From contig NZ_CP096034.1 in the NCBI RefSeq assembly GCF_023115465.1, positions 4,340,001 to 4,404,000 of the forward strand: a DNA stretch of 64,000 nucleotides. The letters are read 5' to 3'. The stretch is from Gottfriedia acidiceleris (GTDB lineage Bacteria > Bacillota > Bacilli > Bacillales > Bacillaceae_G). The translations under genes and the position numbers were made by a program. The notes under the pieces were generated by a model. It saw only the letters and a program-made list of their open reading frames with translations, searched no databases and was not told the DNA's origin. This document shows, in pieces, positions 46,725 through 56,514 of the stretch; positions within the stretch are counted from its first letter, which is position 1; each line of letters starts with the position of its first letter.

Positions 46725-47270
46725 TTATTTGGCTTCAATTAAACCATAACGCCCATCTTTTCTAGCGTAAACGATGTTCGTTTTATTCGTTTCACCATTT
46801 AAGAATACAAAGAAGTTATGACCTAACATATTCATTTGTAGCACTGCTTCTTCTGCATCCATAGGTTTTAAATCAAATTGCTTTGTTCGAACTAACTCAA
46901 TGTCATTTTCGTGCTCTTCTACTGCAACAGCTGATTCAGTAGTTGATGGTGCAAACATGAATTTTAATGAACCTTTTTCTCTTAATTTGCGATTTACTTT
47001 TGTTTTGTGTTTTCTTATTTGACGATCTAGTTTATCAATAACTAAATCGACAGCTGCATACAAATCTGAATGCTCTTCTTCTGCGCGTAATAACATATAT
47101 GTTCCAGGAATAGTTACTTCAATTCTTTGCTTGTCGTGGAATACCTTAGCATTAACTCTCGCCGTTAACTCTTCGTCAAAATAACGATCAAATCGCGATA
47201 ATTTTTTATCTACGTAATCACGAATTGCTGGAGTAATTTCAATATTTTCGCCTCGGATGTTTAGCATCAT
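46725..47270 (-). CDS. hpf: Long-form ribosome hibernation promoting factor
   Basis: About 181 aa. The N-terminal S30AE domain (LNIRGENIEITPAIRDYV, residues 1-100) binds the 30S decoding region, and the C-terminal segment (KPMDAEEAVLQMNMLGHNFFVF) dimerises ribosomes into 100S particles. ATGs at 47270/47267 follow GGAGG; the frame start at 47291 is upstream of it. Stationary-phase and stress control is known for relatives, but no sigma-B or sigma-H promoter could be assigned with confidence. Confidence 0.94.
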   Translation of the reverse strand: MMLNIRGENIEITPAIRDYVDKKLSRFDRYFDEELTARVNAKVFHDKQRIEVTIPGTYMLLRAEEEHSDLYAAVDLVIDKLDRQIRKHKTKVNRKLREKGSLKFMFAPSTTESAVAVEEHENDIELVRTKQFDLKPMDAEEAVLQMNMLGHNFFVFLNGETNKTNIVYARKDGRYGLIEAK

Positions 47271-47452
47271 ATGGGTTTCCTCCTTCATCAAGCTTCAAAA
47301 ATGAAAGCTGTCATACTTATATTCTACACCTGTACCTTAATTTCCTCCTTGAAATTTTTGTCAAATATGAGAAATCTCTGTGACCATTTTATGAACTTTT
47401 ATCGTTTATATCAGATTATATTTTTATAATAATTTAAAGATACTCAAAAATG

Positions 47453-47495
47453 TAAAAAAAACACAAAGGCTTACTCAAATGAGTAAGCCTTTGTG
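47453..47495 (-). terminator. Terminator of the cold shock gene
   Basis: CACAAAGGCTTACTC / GAGTAAGCCTTTGTG perfect stem followed by eight Ts on the minus strand. Confidence 0.92.
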
Positions 47496-47539
47496 GTCCG
47501 AATCTATATAAGCAAATACTTACTTATTAACGGAAAAAA

Positions 47540-47737
47540 TTAAATTTTAGTAACATTAGCAGCTTGAGGTCCACGGTTACCTTCAACGATTTCGAAGCTA
47601 ACTGCTTGGCCTTCTTCTAAAGATTTGTAACCTTCTGCGTTGATAGCTGAGAAATGTACGAATACATCGTCTCCATCTTCACGCTCGATAAATCCAAAAC
47701 CTTTTTCTGCATTAAACCATTTTACTTTACCTTGCAT
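47540..47737 (-). CDS. Cold shock protein
   Basis: 65 aa OB-fold RNA chaperone. RNP1 KGFGFIE (about 14-20) and RNP2 VFVHF (about 26-30) are intact. A long untranslated leader (at least to about 47800) is consistent with cold-regulated translation. Which Csp paralogue (CspB/C/D) it is cannot be told. In B. subtilis a csp gene (cspC/D) is not at this flagellar-locus position. Confidence 0.95.
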   Translation of the reverse strand: MQGKVKWFNAEKGFGFIEREDGDDVFVHFSAINAEGYKSLEEGQAVSFEIVEGNRGPQAANVTKI

Positions 47738-47997
47738 TCAAATCCATTCCCTTCAGTCGAAAACTTGTGAATCTTCTCCACATTTCAACTATACATCATA
47801 AAACTAGGACAAGTCAAAAGTAGCTTATCGCCTTTTTTTTCACGAATTCGACAAATAACGAAAAATTCTAATTATTTCCTTACCTATCATATTCACTTAC
47901 CTTCTGACTTGTCCCATTATTTTTTTCCTATTTTTATAATAAGAAAATTTATATCATTTTTCCTACAATTTTTTTCCTTCTTTAAAATCCCCGCTCT

Positions 47998-49818
47998 CTA
48001 CACCTTAAATCGATAAGGTACAGTAGTTACAATAACGCTTCGTTTGTGAAGTAAATACGCTCGCAGTAATAAGCTAGATTGATTATGTAAAACATTATGC
48101 CAATTTTTTCTGGTAATAAACTGTGGTATTAAAACTGTAATTTCAAAACCTTGTTCATGAGCTTTTGCTTCCATTTCATCTATTACTTTTAAAAGAGGTC
48201 TTGTGATTTCTCGATACTCAGAGTGAACAACAATTAATTTTACGTTTGGATTCCATGCTTCCCATTTTTCTCTCATTTGCTCTTCACTTTCTTTATCAAA
48301 AGAAATGTAAACAGCATAGACTTCATCAGCAATCCCTTGAGCATATTGCATTGTACGTTCAACTACTTTTGTAATCCCAGCGACAGGAACTACCATGATA
48401 TTTCCACTAATTTTTTCAGGAATATCATTATTTAATCTTAATTGGTCACCTACTGCTTCATAATGCTTACGAATTCTTAAGAATAGAATAACAATCAAAG
48501 GTAAGAAAACAAATATTGACCAAACTTGATTTAACTTAGTCGTTAAGAAAATAATTGAAACAGTTGCTGAAATAAATGCACCAACGAAGTTAGCAATTAA
48601 TTTTGGGAACCAGCCAGCTGGTTTTTCTCTAATCCATTTAATTACCATACCTGTTTGAGAAAGTGTAAATGGTACGAATACACCAACCGCATATAATGGA
48701 ATTAATTCTTCTGTTTTACCTTGGAAAGCAATAATTAATAAAATTGAAGCTACACCAAGTGTAATAATACCATTTGAATAACCTAAACGATCCCCTCGAA
48801 GTAAATACATTCTAGGCATAAATTTGTCACTTGCTAAGTTATAAGCAAGTAGTGGGAATGCTGAAAATCCCGTATTAGCTGCTAATACTAGGATTAGCGC
48901 AGTTGTCCCTTGTATAAAGAAATAGATGATATTTCGTCCGAAAATATCAGAACCTAATTGGGACATAACCGTTTCTTCTGCATTTGGTACGATTCCATAC
49001 CAGTAAGCTAAAAACATTATTCCTGAGAATAGTACTGCTAAAATCGAACCCATCATCAATAGTGTTTTTGCCGCATTTTTATCTGAAGGTTCTTTAAAGT
49101 TCGGAATAGCATTTGAAATTGCTTCTACACCGGTTAAAGCTGAACAGCCTGATGAAAATGCTTTTAAAAGAATAAAGAGCGAAATCCCTGGAACAACAGT
49201 ACCAATCGCTGAATGTGCTGTTTGTGGAGCATGGCCTGTAAAGACATTATATAAACCTACGATAATGATAATAACAAGAGCTACAACGAATAAATAAACT
49301 GGATATGCCAAAATCGAAGCAGATTCAGTCAATCCGCGTAAGTTTAAAATTGTAATACATATAACCAAAATAACAGCAATAAAGACTGTATGAGCGTGCA
49401 AAACTGGGAATGCGGACGTAATCGCGTCGGTTCCTGCTGACACACTAACCGCTACTGTCAAGATATAGTCAACTAACAAGGATCCGCCGGCAACTAAACC
49501 TGGAATAACACCGAGGTTTTGTTTAGATACGACATATGCGCCTCCACCATGAGGATAACTAAAAATAATTTGGCGATAAGATAAAATTAATGCTAATAAT
49601 AAAATCAGTACGCCTATACCAATCGGAACCGAATACCAATACGCTACTGCCCCAACCGTAGTTAAAACGATCAGAATCTGCTCTGGACCGTATGCTACTG
49701 AAGAAAGCGCATCTGACGATAGAATTGCCAAAGCCTTCGTATTCGATAACTTTTGTTCACTTAACTCTGTTGACTTAAGTGGTTTACCAATTAAGTATCG
49801 TTTTAAAATCGATAACAT
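47998..49818 (-). CDS. kimA: KimA-type high-affinity potassium importer (APC/KUP-like)
   Basis: 606 aa, close to B. subtilis KimA (YdaO). Twelve transmembrane helices (residues about 20-450, with SSDALSSVAYGPEQIL and SYPHGGGAYVVSKQNLG), then a cytoplasmic USP-like domain (about 470-606, VVPVAGITKVVERTMQYA). The C-terminal domain binds c-di-AMP in KimA. ATG 49818 follows AGAGGTG; the frame start at 49869 has no such site. No c-di-AMP riboswitch motif is visible in the 345 bases upstream. Confidence 0.8.
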   Translation of the reverse strand: MLSILKRYLIGKPLKSTELSEQKLSNTKALAILSSDALSSVAYGPEQILIVLTTVGAVAYWYSVPIGIGVLILLLALILSYRQIIFSYPHGGGAYVVSKQNLGVIPGLVAGGSLLVDYILTVAVSVSAGTDAITSAFPVLHAHTVFIAVILVICITILNLRGLTESASILAYPVYLFVVALVIIIIVGLYNVFTGHAPQTAHSAIGTVVPGISLFILLKAFSSGCSALTGVEAISNAIPNFKEPSDKNAAKTLLMMGSILAVLFSGIMFLAYWYGIVPNAEETVMSQLGSDIFGRNIIYFFIQGTTALILVLAANTGFSAFPLLAYNLASDKFMPRMYLLRGDRLGYSNGIITLGVASILLIIAFQGKTEELIPLYAVGVFVPFTLSQTGMVIKWIREKPAGWFPKLIANFVGAFISATVSIIFLTTKLNQVWSIFVFLPLIVILFLRIRKHYEAVGDQLRLNNDIPEKISGNIMVVPVAGITKVVERTMQYAQGIADEVYAVYISFDKESEEQMREKWEAWNPNVKLIVVHSEYREITRPLLKVIDEMEAKAHEQGFEITVLIPQFITRKNWHNVLHNQSSLLLRAYLLHKRSVIVTTVPYRFKV

Positions 49819-50163
49819 ATGTACACCTCTACATAAAAAGTAAAAAACTAAACCATTTGAGTTTATCACATTATTAGAAAAAATTGTGTGATATATTAAG
49901 AAAATCTTTCCATTATTTTATGAAGTTTTTGTCAAAATAATTAATATTAACTTCCCTCTAAATCAAATTAAAATACAATAAAATGAAAGACCACTTTAAA
50001 AACTTCACAAATCAAATAATAGGCGCTCTCGTTGACGTATAGAAATCCTTTTTTATTTCCATGCATACACACAGAAAGAACTTAACATTTTTGCTAAGTT
50101 CTTTCCTACTTTCTTCTTATTAAATTAACAATTTTTGTATCAACCCAATTCACTAGTATACCT
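49819..50163 (-). other. Leader region of kimA with one hairpin
   Basis: No gene seen. A stem AAAGAACTTA / TAAGTTCTTT (50071-50106) lies just downstream of the flgM stop and probably terminates it, although it lacks a T run. Confidence 0.5.
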
Positions 50164-50421
50164 TTATTTCTTATTAAAATAGCTAAGCATTTTTTCAGCC
50201 ACTTTAATTGGTTGAACTTTGTATGTTCCCTCGTCAATTTGTTTTTTTAATTGCTGTAAACGTTCATTACGTTCCTCGATTAGCTGATTTGCGATTTGAT
50301 TATCCTTCGCTTGAGGGGAGATTTCTATTTTCCCTTCTTGTTTTCGTTTATTTTGTTCAATTTTTTCTACGTTGTATTGATGTAAATGAACTTTATCTTC
50401 ATCAGATGTATAATCCATCAT
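50164..50421 (-). CDS. flgM: FlgM, anti-sigma-D factor
   Basis: About 85 aa. The polar N-terminus is followed by the FlgM core: KIEISPQAKDNQIANQLI, ERLQQLKKQIDEGTYKVQPI and a closing KVAEKMLSYF. FlgM binds the flagellar sigma factor until the hook is complete. ATGs at 50421/50418 follow GGGGTGAG. In B. subtilis flgM sits between comFC-yvyF and flgN-flgK-flgL; here the comFC neighbour is kept but every flagellar structural gene is absent from this stretch. Confidence 0.82.
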   Translation of the reverse strand: MMDYTSDEDKVHLHQYNVEKIEQNKRKQEGKIEISPQAKDNQIANQLIEERNERLQQLKKQIDEGTYKVQPIKVAEKMLSYFNKK

Positions 50422-50582
50422 TTTCTCACCCCATCGCTAATCGTTTTATACCTCGACACTTTATTATTAAATTCCGATCCTTTAACTTATATTTTTGTTT
50501 TATTCTGTCCAATGACCACTATTTATATCGGTAAAAATCGTAGTAAAATTAAGTTCTTATATAATTAACACGACGCCAAGCT

Positions 50583-51263
50583 TTATGCGCGAATTAATGT
50601 GAGTGAATGTACTTCAGTAGCACCATTTTGGAATAATATTGCTGCGGCATCTTGTACCGTTTTACCAGTTGTATACACATCGTCAAGTAATACAATCGGT
50701 TCGTTTTCGATTTTTCCCTCACTACAAAAAGAAAAAACTTGTTCTCGGCTTAGTCTTTCATTACGATTTAACTTACTTTGTTTTTCGGTATGGATTCTTT
50801 CTAAACAATTTGTTAACTTTAAACCTGCATATTGTGCGAGCACTTCAACTTGATTAAAACCTCGTTCCTTTAGTCTCACATCACTTAGAGGTATTGGAAC
50901 TATTTTATAATTTTTGAAAGAATTTTCATAGTATTCCCTCAAATCACTCGCAAATATAGATGCTAACTGAACATCACCATAAAATTTAAAATGATTAAGC
51001 CACTCTTTTATTTCATTTGTATAATGAAATATCGACTTATTAATAATTAACGGCATATCTAGCTTTAAACTCATATACTCTACACAATTTTTACAATGCT
51101 TCTGATTTCCCATAATGTAACCACAACAAATTTCACAAACAGGACCAATAATTTTTTTAAATTTCGCTACACATTTTGAACATGCTGATTCAATGCTTAG
51201 AAAAAACAATTTATGCAAGGAAAACTTCTCAACAAATTGAACCCCACAATATACACAAATCAC
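50583..51263 (-). CDS. comFC: ComFC competence protein (phosphoribosyltransferase-like)
   Basis: 226 aa. Cysteine pairs at the N-terminus (CVYCG, CSKC, CEICCG, CKNC) form a double zinc ribbon, and a PRTase domain carries the PRPP loop VLLDDVYTTGKTV (about 190). It is needed for DNA uptake during transformation, in the cytoplasm with ComFA. The start overlaps the comFA stop by four bases. comFB, located between comFA and comFC in B. subtilis, is absent. Confidence 0.92.
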   Translation of the reverse strand: MICVYCGVQFVEKFSLHKLFFLSIESACSKCVAKFKKIIGPVCEICCGYIMGNQKHCKNCVEYMSLKLDMPLIINKSIFHYTNEIKEWLNHFKFYGDVQLASIFASDLREYYENSFKNYKIVPIPLSDVRLKERGFNQVEVLAQYAGLKLTNCLERIHTEKQSKLNRNERLSREQVFSFCSEGKIENEPIVLLDDVYTTGKTVQDAAAILFQNGATEVHSLTLIRA

Positions 51264-52603
51264 TTATTATCCAACCAGCCTTTCTGTATACCTAAATGAT
51301 TCATTAGAAGTATTTGCTTTTTAGCTTTGACCATTTCTTCGCTAATTCCATTATGAAAAAAGATAACCTCTCCATTTGCATAATTAATATGCCTACCAGC
51401 ACGACCAGCAATTTGAACTAGCGCACTTTCAGTAAAAATCTCTTCATCAGCACCTAATACTGCAATTTGGCTATTCGAAATCGTAACGCCTCTCTCTAAA
51501 ATTGTTGTTGTAATTAAAACTTGAGTATCACCATTTCGAAAAGCACTCACTTTTTCATGTCTTTGAGGATCTTGACTATGAACTGATGCCGATTTAACTG
51601 TTATCTTTTTAACAGCCTCTTCTATAAAAATACATTCTCTAATTGTAGGGACAAACAAAAAGATGGGGCAGCCTTTTTGAATAAATAATTTTATCCATTT
51701 TTCTAAAGAATTTGGAAGTTTTTGTGATTTACGAATCGTTTTACGCCAGTTACCAATCCATTCAAAGCTCGGTACTGGTAGTGGTTGCCTATGGTATCTT
51801 GCGGGGACCATTACATGTTTGATTTTATTTTTTAGCGCAAGTAGTTGTTGTTCACTAGAGGGAGTAGCTGTCATTTGTACTGTAGAACCTTTAATTGTTC
51901 TTGATTCATTTGCAACCCAATGCAAATATGTTTCAATATTATAAGGAAAAGCATCAACTTCATCGATAATTAATAAGTGGAAGGTAAGTCTAAATTTCAT
52001 TAACTGATGTACTGTACAGATCGTTATTCTATTTCTATCCCATTTCTCGTCACTACCTCCGTACAGTACTGCAATCGAAATAGTAGGGAAGGCTTGTCTA
52101 AATCGAATCGATAGCTCTAAAACAACATCTACTCGAGGAGTTGTAATGCAAACAAATTTCCCTTGCTGTAGTGCAGCTTCAATCCCTTCAAACAACATTT
52201 CTGTTTTTCCTGCACCACAAACTGCCCAAAGTAGCAAATTCTGATTTTCGTTCACAGCTTCAACTACTTTAATTGATGCTTCTTTTTGCTGTGGTGAAAG
52301 TTTTCCACCCCATTCGAGTCCAGAAATTGGGTTCTCGAATTTCAAATCAACTTCATTAATGACTAACTCAGTACATGTCGACATCTTTCCCATAGTGATA
52401 CATTTTCGACAATACGTACACTGAGATGAGCATTTAAAACAAAAATGAGTAGCGAAAAAATGTTGATTTTGATTACCACAACGAAAGCATTGATAACGAT
52501 TTTTAACTTTTTGAACCGCTTGAATGATTTGACTTGTTGGCGGGATATCTCGAAGGTTTATTGAGGGGGGAAGTGGGAGTTTTCTACCGTAAAATTTGTC
52601 CAT
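51260..52603 (-). CDS. comFA: ComFA, DNA-uptake helicase/translocase
   Basis: About 447 aa. N-terminal four-cysteine zinc fingers (CFRCG, CFKC, CTYCRKC) precede a superfamily 2 helicase core with Walker A AVCGAGKTE (about 148), DEVD box IIDEVDAFPY, TATPSS and the QIAGRAGRH motif VI. ComFA drives single-stranded DNA through the ComEC channel. I use ATG 52603 (MDKFYGRKL); the upstream TTG at 52672 lacks a ribosome binding site. No convincing ComK box was found. Confidence 0.93.
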   Translation of the reverse strand: MDKFYGRKLPLPPSINLRDIPPTSQIIQAVQKVKNRYQCFRCGNQNQHFFATHFCFKCSSQCTYCRKCITMGKMSTCTELVINEVDLKFENPISGLEWGGKLSPQQKEASIKVVEAVNENQNLLLWAVCGAGKTEMLFEGIEAALQQGKFVCITTPRVDVVLELSIRFRQAFPTISIAVLYGGSDEKWDRNRITICTVHQLMKFRLTFHLLIIDEVDAFPYNIETYLHWVANESRTIKGSTVQMTATPSSEQQLLALKNKIKHVMVPARYHRQPLPVPSFEWIGNWRKTIRKSQKLPNSLEKWIKLFIQKGCPIFLFVPTIRECIFIEEAVKKITVKSASVHSQDPQRHEKVSAFRNGDTQVLITTTILERGVTISNSQIAVLGADEEIFTESALVQIAGRAGRHINYANGEVIFFHNGISEEMVKAKKQILLMNHLGIQKGWLDNK

Positions 52604-52883
52604 TTTTAACCTACTTTCTTTTAATAATATTTTGAAGGATGGATAAAACGTGGGATTTTTAAAAAGCTTCAAACATAAATATGGCCATCTTCAAATATTA
52701 CATCCAATCAGTCACTAACGACGTAAAATCCAGTGAAATTTCCTTGTCAAATATATAGATATATTGTGACCTTTTTTAAGGACCACATTATTAAAAATCA
52801 GTTTGTTTATAAAGTAGGCTAAAAATAATTCAATTCGAGGTGATTACGAAGCATTTTTGATATCAAATTCTATGTAATAATTT

Positions 52884-53011
52884 ATCGAGTTTTCCTTTTT
52901 AATTGTGATTTCGCTGATTTTTTTGTGATAACGAGGTTTTATTTTTGAATTTTCTATTTTTAATTGCGATTACTAGTTTTTATTTGTGATATACACTTTT
53001 TTAATTACGAT
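52884..53011 (-). repeat. Tandem array, 20-21 bp period, related to that at 6136-6250
   Basis: On the minus strand units of ATC(A/G)CAA(A/T)TAAAAA recur. On the plus strand the unit markers GTGAT/GCGAT/ACGAT fall at 52905, 52925, 52966, 52986 and 53007, with a degenerate one near 52946 and possibly 52885. Spacing is 20-21 bases. It lies between comFA and degV. Confidence 0.65.
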
Positions 53012-53027
53012 AACAAATTTTTACTAT

Positions 53028-53062
53028 AAAAAACAAAAAAAGCCCCTAATCGAAGGAGCTCT
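53028..53062 (-). terminator. Terminator of degV
   Basis: AGCTCCTT / AGGGGCT stem with long T run on the minus strand. Confidence 0.85.
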
Positions 53063-53065
53063 TAC

Positions 53066-53908
53066 TTAAACAACATACCAACCCAATCCTAAAGCACCTT
53101 CACCTAGATGCGTTCCAATTACTGGGCCAAAATATGAAGTTTCTAATTCAACATTCGGATATGTTTCACTAAGTTGTTGGGCTAACTTTTTTGCATCTTC
53201 TTCACGATTTGAGTGTATAACAACTGCTTTCATTTTTTCACCTTTTGATGCAACTTCGCCAAATAAATCTGTAATTCGTTTCATTGCCTTTTTTTCAGTT
53301 CGAATTTTTTCAAAGGCAACAATTTGTTTGTCTACAAATGTAAGGATTGGCTTTACTTGTAGTAAACTTCCTACAAATGCTTGTGCACTTGAAAGTCTTC
53401 CACCACGTTGTAGGTGATCTAAATCAAAAACCATAAAGTAAGCATTTGCAGATTGTTTTATTTCATCTAAACGCTCAATGATTTCAGTTGGTCCAGCACC
53501 TTTCTTTGCCATTTTCGCAGCTTCAATAACATAAAATCCTTGGACCATGCAGCTAATTTCTGAATCAAAAGCGACTACTTCTAAGTTATCAATCATTGAA
53601 CCAGCTGATACAATACTTTGATAGGTTCCACTAATTCCACTTGATAAAGTAATAGCAACAACAGCCTCATATTCTTTTGCTAACTGTTCAAATTTTTCAA
53701 TAATCGTGCCGTATGCAGGCTGTGAAGTTTTTGGAAGCTCCTTTTGTTCACGGACCTTGAGGAAAAATTGTTCAGCTGTAATTTCAACCTCTTCTTGGTA
53801 GGACGCATCTCCGAAGATTACATTAAGAGGCAACATATGTATATCTAAAGAATCTCTTACTTCCTTTGGGATATAGGATGTGCTATCTGTAACAATTGCA
53901 GTTCTCAT
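53066..53908 (-). CDS. degV: DegV-family fatty-acid-binding protein
   Basis: About 280 aa. The DegV fold is recognised from TAIVTDSTSYIP at the N-terminus, TSQPAYG, TLSSGISGTYQS and LQRGGRLSS; the last two line the bound fatty acid. Homologues serve as FakB in fatty acid kinase systems. ATG 53908 follows AAAGGAT; ATG 53914 overlaps it. The position between comFA and degU is as in B. subtilis. Confidence 0.92.
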   Translation of the reverse strand: MRTAIVTDSTSYIPKEVRDSLDIHMLPLNVIFGDASYQEEVEITAEQFFLKVREQKELPKTSQPAYGTIIEKFEQLAKEYEAVVAITLSSGISGTYQSIVSAGSMIDNLEVVAFDSEISCMVQGFYVIEAAKMAKKGAGPTEIIERLDEIKQSANAYFMVFDLDHLQRGGRLSSAQAFVGSLLQVKPILTFVDKQIVAFEKIRTEKKAMKRITDLFGEVASKGEKMKAVVIHSNREEDAKKLAQQLSETYPNVELETSYFGPVIGTHLGEGALGLGWYVV

Positions 53909-54150
53909 TGTCATATCCTTTCTTATATACTGTAACGTTTAACTATTTATTTATTGGTTTAATTTTACACAACTAATTAAGTAAAATCATTGTATTTCAT
54001 TCTCTTTACTCTGAGCCAATTCGACAACTCAGTTAGACTTAGAAAGACTTATTATACTTAAAAGCCTATTTATTGAAAAGAAAAAGTGGGCATTTTATTG
54101 ATTCTATGTTTCAGACTAAAAGTGAAAAATTAAATTTATTGTTCCAAAAT

Positions 54151-54180
54151 AAAAAAAGAGTACCGACCCAACCGATACTC
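54151..54180 (-). terminator. Terminator of degSU
   Basis: GAGTATCGG / TCGGTACTC stem followed by seven Ts on the minus strand. Confidence 0.9.
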
Positions 54181-54196
54181 TGCTTTTTGCACCTAA

Positions 54197-54874
54197 CTAT
54201 TTCACTTCTACCCAAGCGTTTCGAATTGCCGTAACTACAGCATGAGTACGATCATTTACTTCTAGCTTTTGTAGAATATTACTTACATGGTTTTTGACTG
54301 TTTTTTCACTAATAAAAAGAGCTTCACCAATAGCGCGGTTACTTTTACCATCTGCTAACATTTGAAGTACTTCACATTCTCTTCTAGTAAGTAAATGTAA
54401 TGGACGGCGTACTTCTACTTCGCGTGATTTAAATAACTGCTCTTTAAGTGATAGTCTTCTAAATTCTTCTACTAGGTTGTGAGTAATCTTCGGGTGTAAA
54501 TAACATCCACCTTTTGTAACGACTTTAATCGCTTCAATTAATGTATCTGAGTCCATTTCTTTTAATAAATAGCCTCTTGCACCCACTTTTAAGACATGAG
54601 TTACATACGATTCATCATCATGAATAGATAAAATAATTACTTTTGCATCAGGATGTTTTTCTAGTAATGCTTTTGTAGCAGTTACTCCGTTCATTGTCGG
54701 CATGTTTATATCAACAATAATTACATCTACTTGATGTTGATCCATAATATTTACAACCTCTGTACCATCTGAACCTTCAGCAACAACATCAAAACTCTCT
54801 TCAAAGTCTAGGATTCTCTTAATTCCTTCACGAAACAATTTATGATCATCTACAATTGCAATTCTAGTTTTCAT
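54197..54874 (-). CDS. degU: Response regulator DegU
   Basis: 225 aa NarL-type regulator. Receiver domain with acidic pair IVDDHKLF and phospho-Asp in [13 protein letters not shown] (about 56), then a LuxR-type HTH ([21 protein letters not shown]). It controls exoprotease, competence and motility choices in Bacillus. GAGGAG precedes the ATG. It lies 144 bases downstream of degS. Confidence 0.96.
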   Translation of the reverse strand: MKTRIAIVDDHKLFREGIKRILDFEESFDVVAEGSDGTEVVNIMDQHQVDVIIVDINMPTMNGVTATKALLEKHPDAKVIILSIHDDESYVTHVLKVGARGYLLKEMDSDTLIEAIKVVTKGGCYLHPKITHNLVEEFRRLSLKEQLFKSREVEVRRPLHLLTRRECEVLQMLADGKSNRAIGEALFISEKTVKNHVSNILQKLEVNDRTHAVVTAIRNAWVEVK

Positions 54875-55018
54875 TTCATTACTCCTCTGTTTATTTGTTC
54901 TAGTTTGCTAATCTATCGAAATTTGTAGAAATTGGTAATTTTTTCTAAATTATAGTATATTTTAACATATTTTGTTTATAGTTACGACGCAAATCACCAA
55001 AAAACGTGAAATAAAATT

Positions 55019-56224
55019 TTACTTTTGGAAATTTTCAGACGTTTGATTTTGAAATGACATTTCTAATTCTTTCTCTATTTCTACATCTAAAGTGATCCTA
55101 ATCGTCGTACCTACGTCTAGTAAAGATTCGATGATAAAATCACCATTTAATAACTTAACGCGTTCTTTCATTCCTATTAATCCAAAAGAGTTTTCACTTT
55201 GGCTTTTTCCAATTGGAAAACCAACTCCATCATCCTGAACGAAAACATTAATTTTGTTTCCTAAAAAATCTAATCTCACACTAATTGTTGATGGATTGGC
55301 ATGCTTACATGCGTTTTGAACTGCCTCTTGGATAATCCGAAAGATCGCGACTTCTATTTTTGAATTAAGTCTTTTTTCGCTTTGCCCGTACCCGTAATAT
55401 TCAAATTTAATCTCAATATGCTTATACGATTCAAGCGATTTTAAATATTTATTAAGGGCTGGAACTAAACCTATATCATCTAATGCCATCGGGCGTAGAT
55501 CATATATAATTCTTCTAACTTCCCCTAATGCGCAACGGACTCGTTCCTTTATATCACCTAATTCTTTTCTTGCATCTTCTTCTGGTCTTTGGCGATATGT
55601 TTTTATTAAAAAGTCTGACTGCATTAATATACTGGCTAACGTTTGGGCAGGTCCATCATGTATTTCGCGTGATAACTTTATACGCTCCTCTTCCTGTGCT
55701 TGTATCAGTTGAAATCCGAACTCTTGTTTTTGTTTATCATCTTCATGTAAATGACTAACTTGCTTAAGGTCTGTATTAAGGTAGTTTAAAACAATTGAAA
55801 TACGGGCAACTAATAGTTCGGCTTTTTGTAGTTTCTCTAACAAAGTCTGAAGTCTATTTTCTAGTTCTTTTCTACGATGATTTAGAACTCTTTCTTCCTT
55901 TAATGAAAGAAAATGCTGTTCCTGAATAGTTTGGACAGTTTCATATACTGACTTTACTTGAGATTCAGTATACTTGTTAATTTCCCCATCAACTTCAGTT
56001 AATTTTTGTCGTGCCGCTCGGGCTAATAAATCTAATCTAACCGTATTTTCAATTTTCTCTACTACTTGTAATTTTACTTCTTCAAGCTCTACTCTTAATT
56101 TCTCGTATTCTGAGCGAGTATCTTCAACAATTCCAAACACATGGGACTTACTATCTATAACATATGTGAGCATATTATCCATGATTTCGTCCAGTGTCTG
56201 ATTGTCCATTATTCTAGCTGTCAT
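55019..56224 (-). CDS. degS: Sensor histidine kinase DegS
   Basis: 401 aa cytoplasmic kinase. The N-terminal sensor region is coiled coil (residues about 25-165), followed by HisKA_3 with the phospho-His in LSREIHDGPAQTLASI (about 190) and an HATPase domain with N box EAVQNACKHA and DDGVGFP. No transmembrane segment, as in the B. subtilis protein. It phosphorylates DegU. Confidence 0.96.
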   Translation of the reverse strand: MTARIMDNQTLDEIMDNMLTYVIDSKSHVFGIVEDTRSEYEKLRVELEEVKLQVVEKIENTVRLDLLARAARQKLTEVDGEINKYTESQVKSVYETVQTIQEQHFLSLKEERVLNHRRKELENRLQTLLEKLQKAELLVARISIVLNYLNTDLKQVSHLHEDDKQKQEFGFQLIQAQEEERIKLSREIHDGPAQTLASILMQSDFLIKTYRQRPEEDARKELGDIKERVRCALGEVRRIIYDLRPMALDDIGLVPALNKYLKSLESYKHIEIKFEYYGYGQSEKRLNSKIEVAIFRIIQEAVQNACKHANPSTISVRLDFLGNKINVFVQDDGVGFPIGKSQSENSFGLIGMKERVKLLNGDFIIESLLDVGTTIRITLDVEIEKELEMSFQNQTSENFQK

Positions 56225-56473
56225 TCACCTTTTCCCCCATTAGCCTATTACTAAATGACTAATAATTTCATGTATATCTAATATTATAATGTAAATAGAA
56301 TTATAATTGTACAAAAATTTGAAATAAGCAAAAATTATAATTTTTCCGATTCAAACCTTATATTACCAATATATATTGGTATTTTATTTTAAGTTTTAAA
56401 AAATACATACCCTTATATAACATCCTTAACACAAAGTTAACAAGTGTTACAAATATATTACGATTGACCCAAT

Positions 56474-56506
56474 AAAAAAGCTGATTCCCGTAAAAGAATC
56501 AGCTTT
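56474..56506 (-). terminator. Terminator of the LCP gene
   Basis: AAAGCTGATTC / GAATCAGCTTTTTT stem with T run on the minus strand. Confidence 0.9.
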
Positions 56507-56514
56507 CTGCCTAT

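Noticed and set aside
52604-52860. ComK box upstream of comFA
   Set aside because: A-run/T-run pairs exist but none has the paired AAAA-N5-TTTT geometry.
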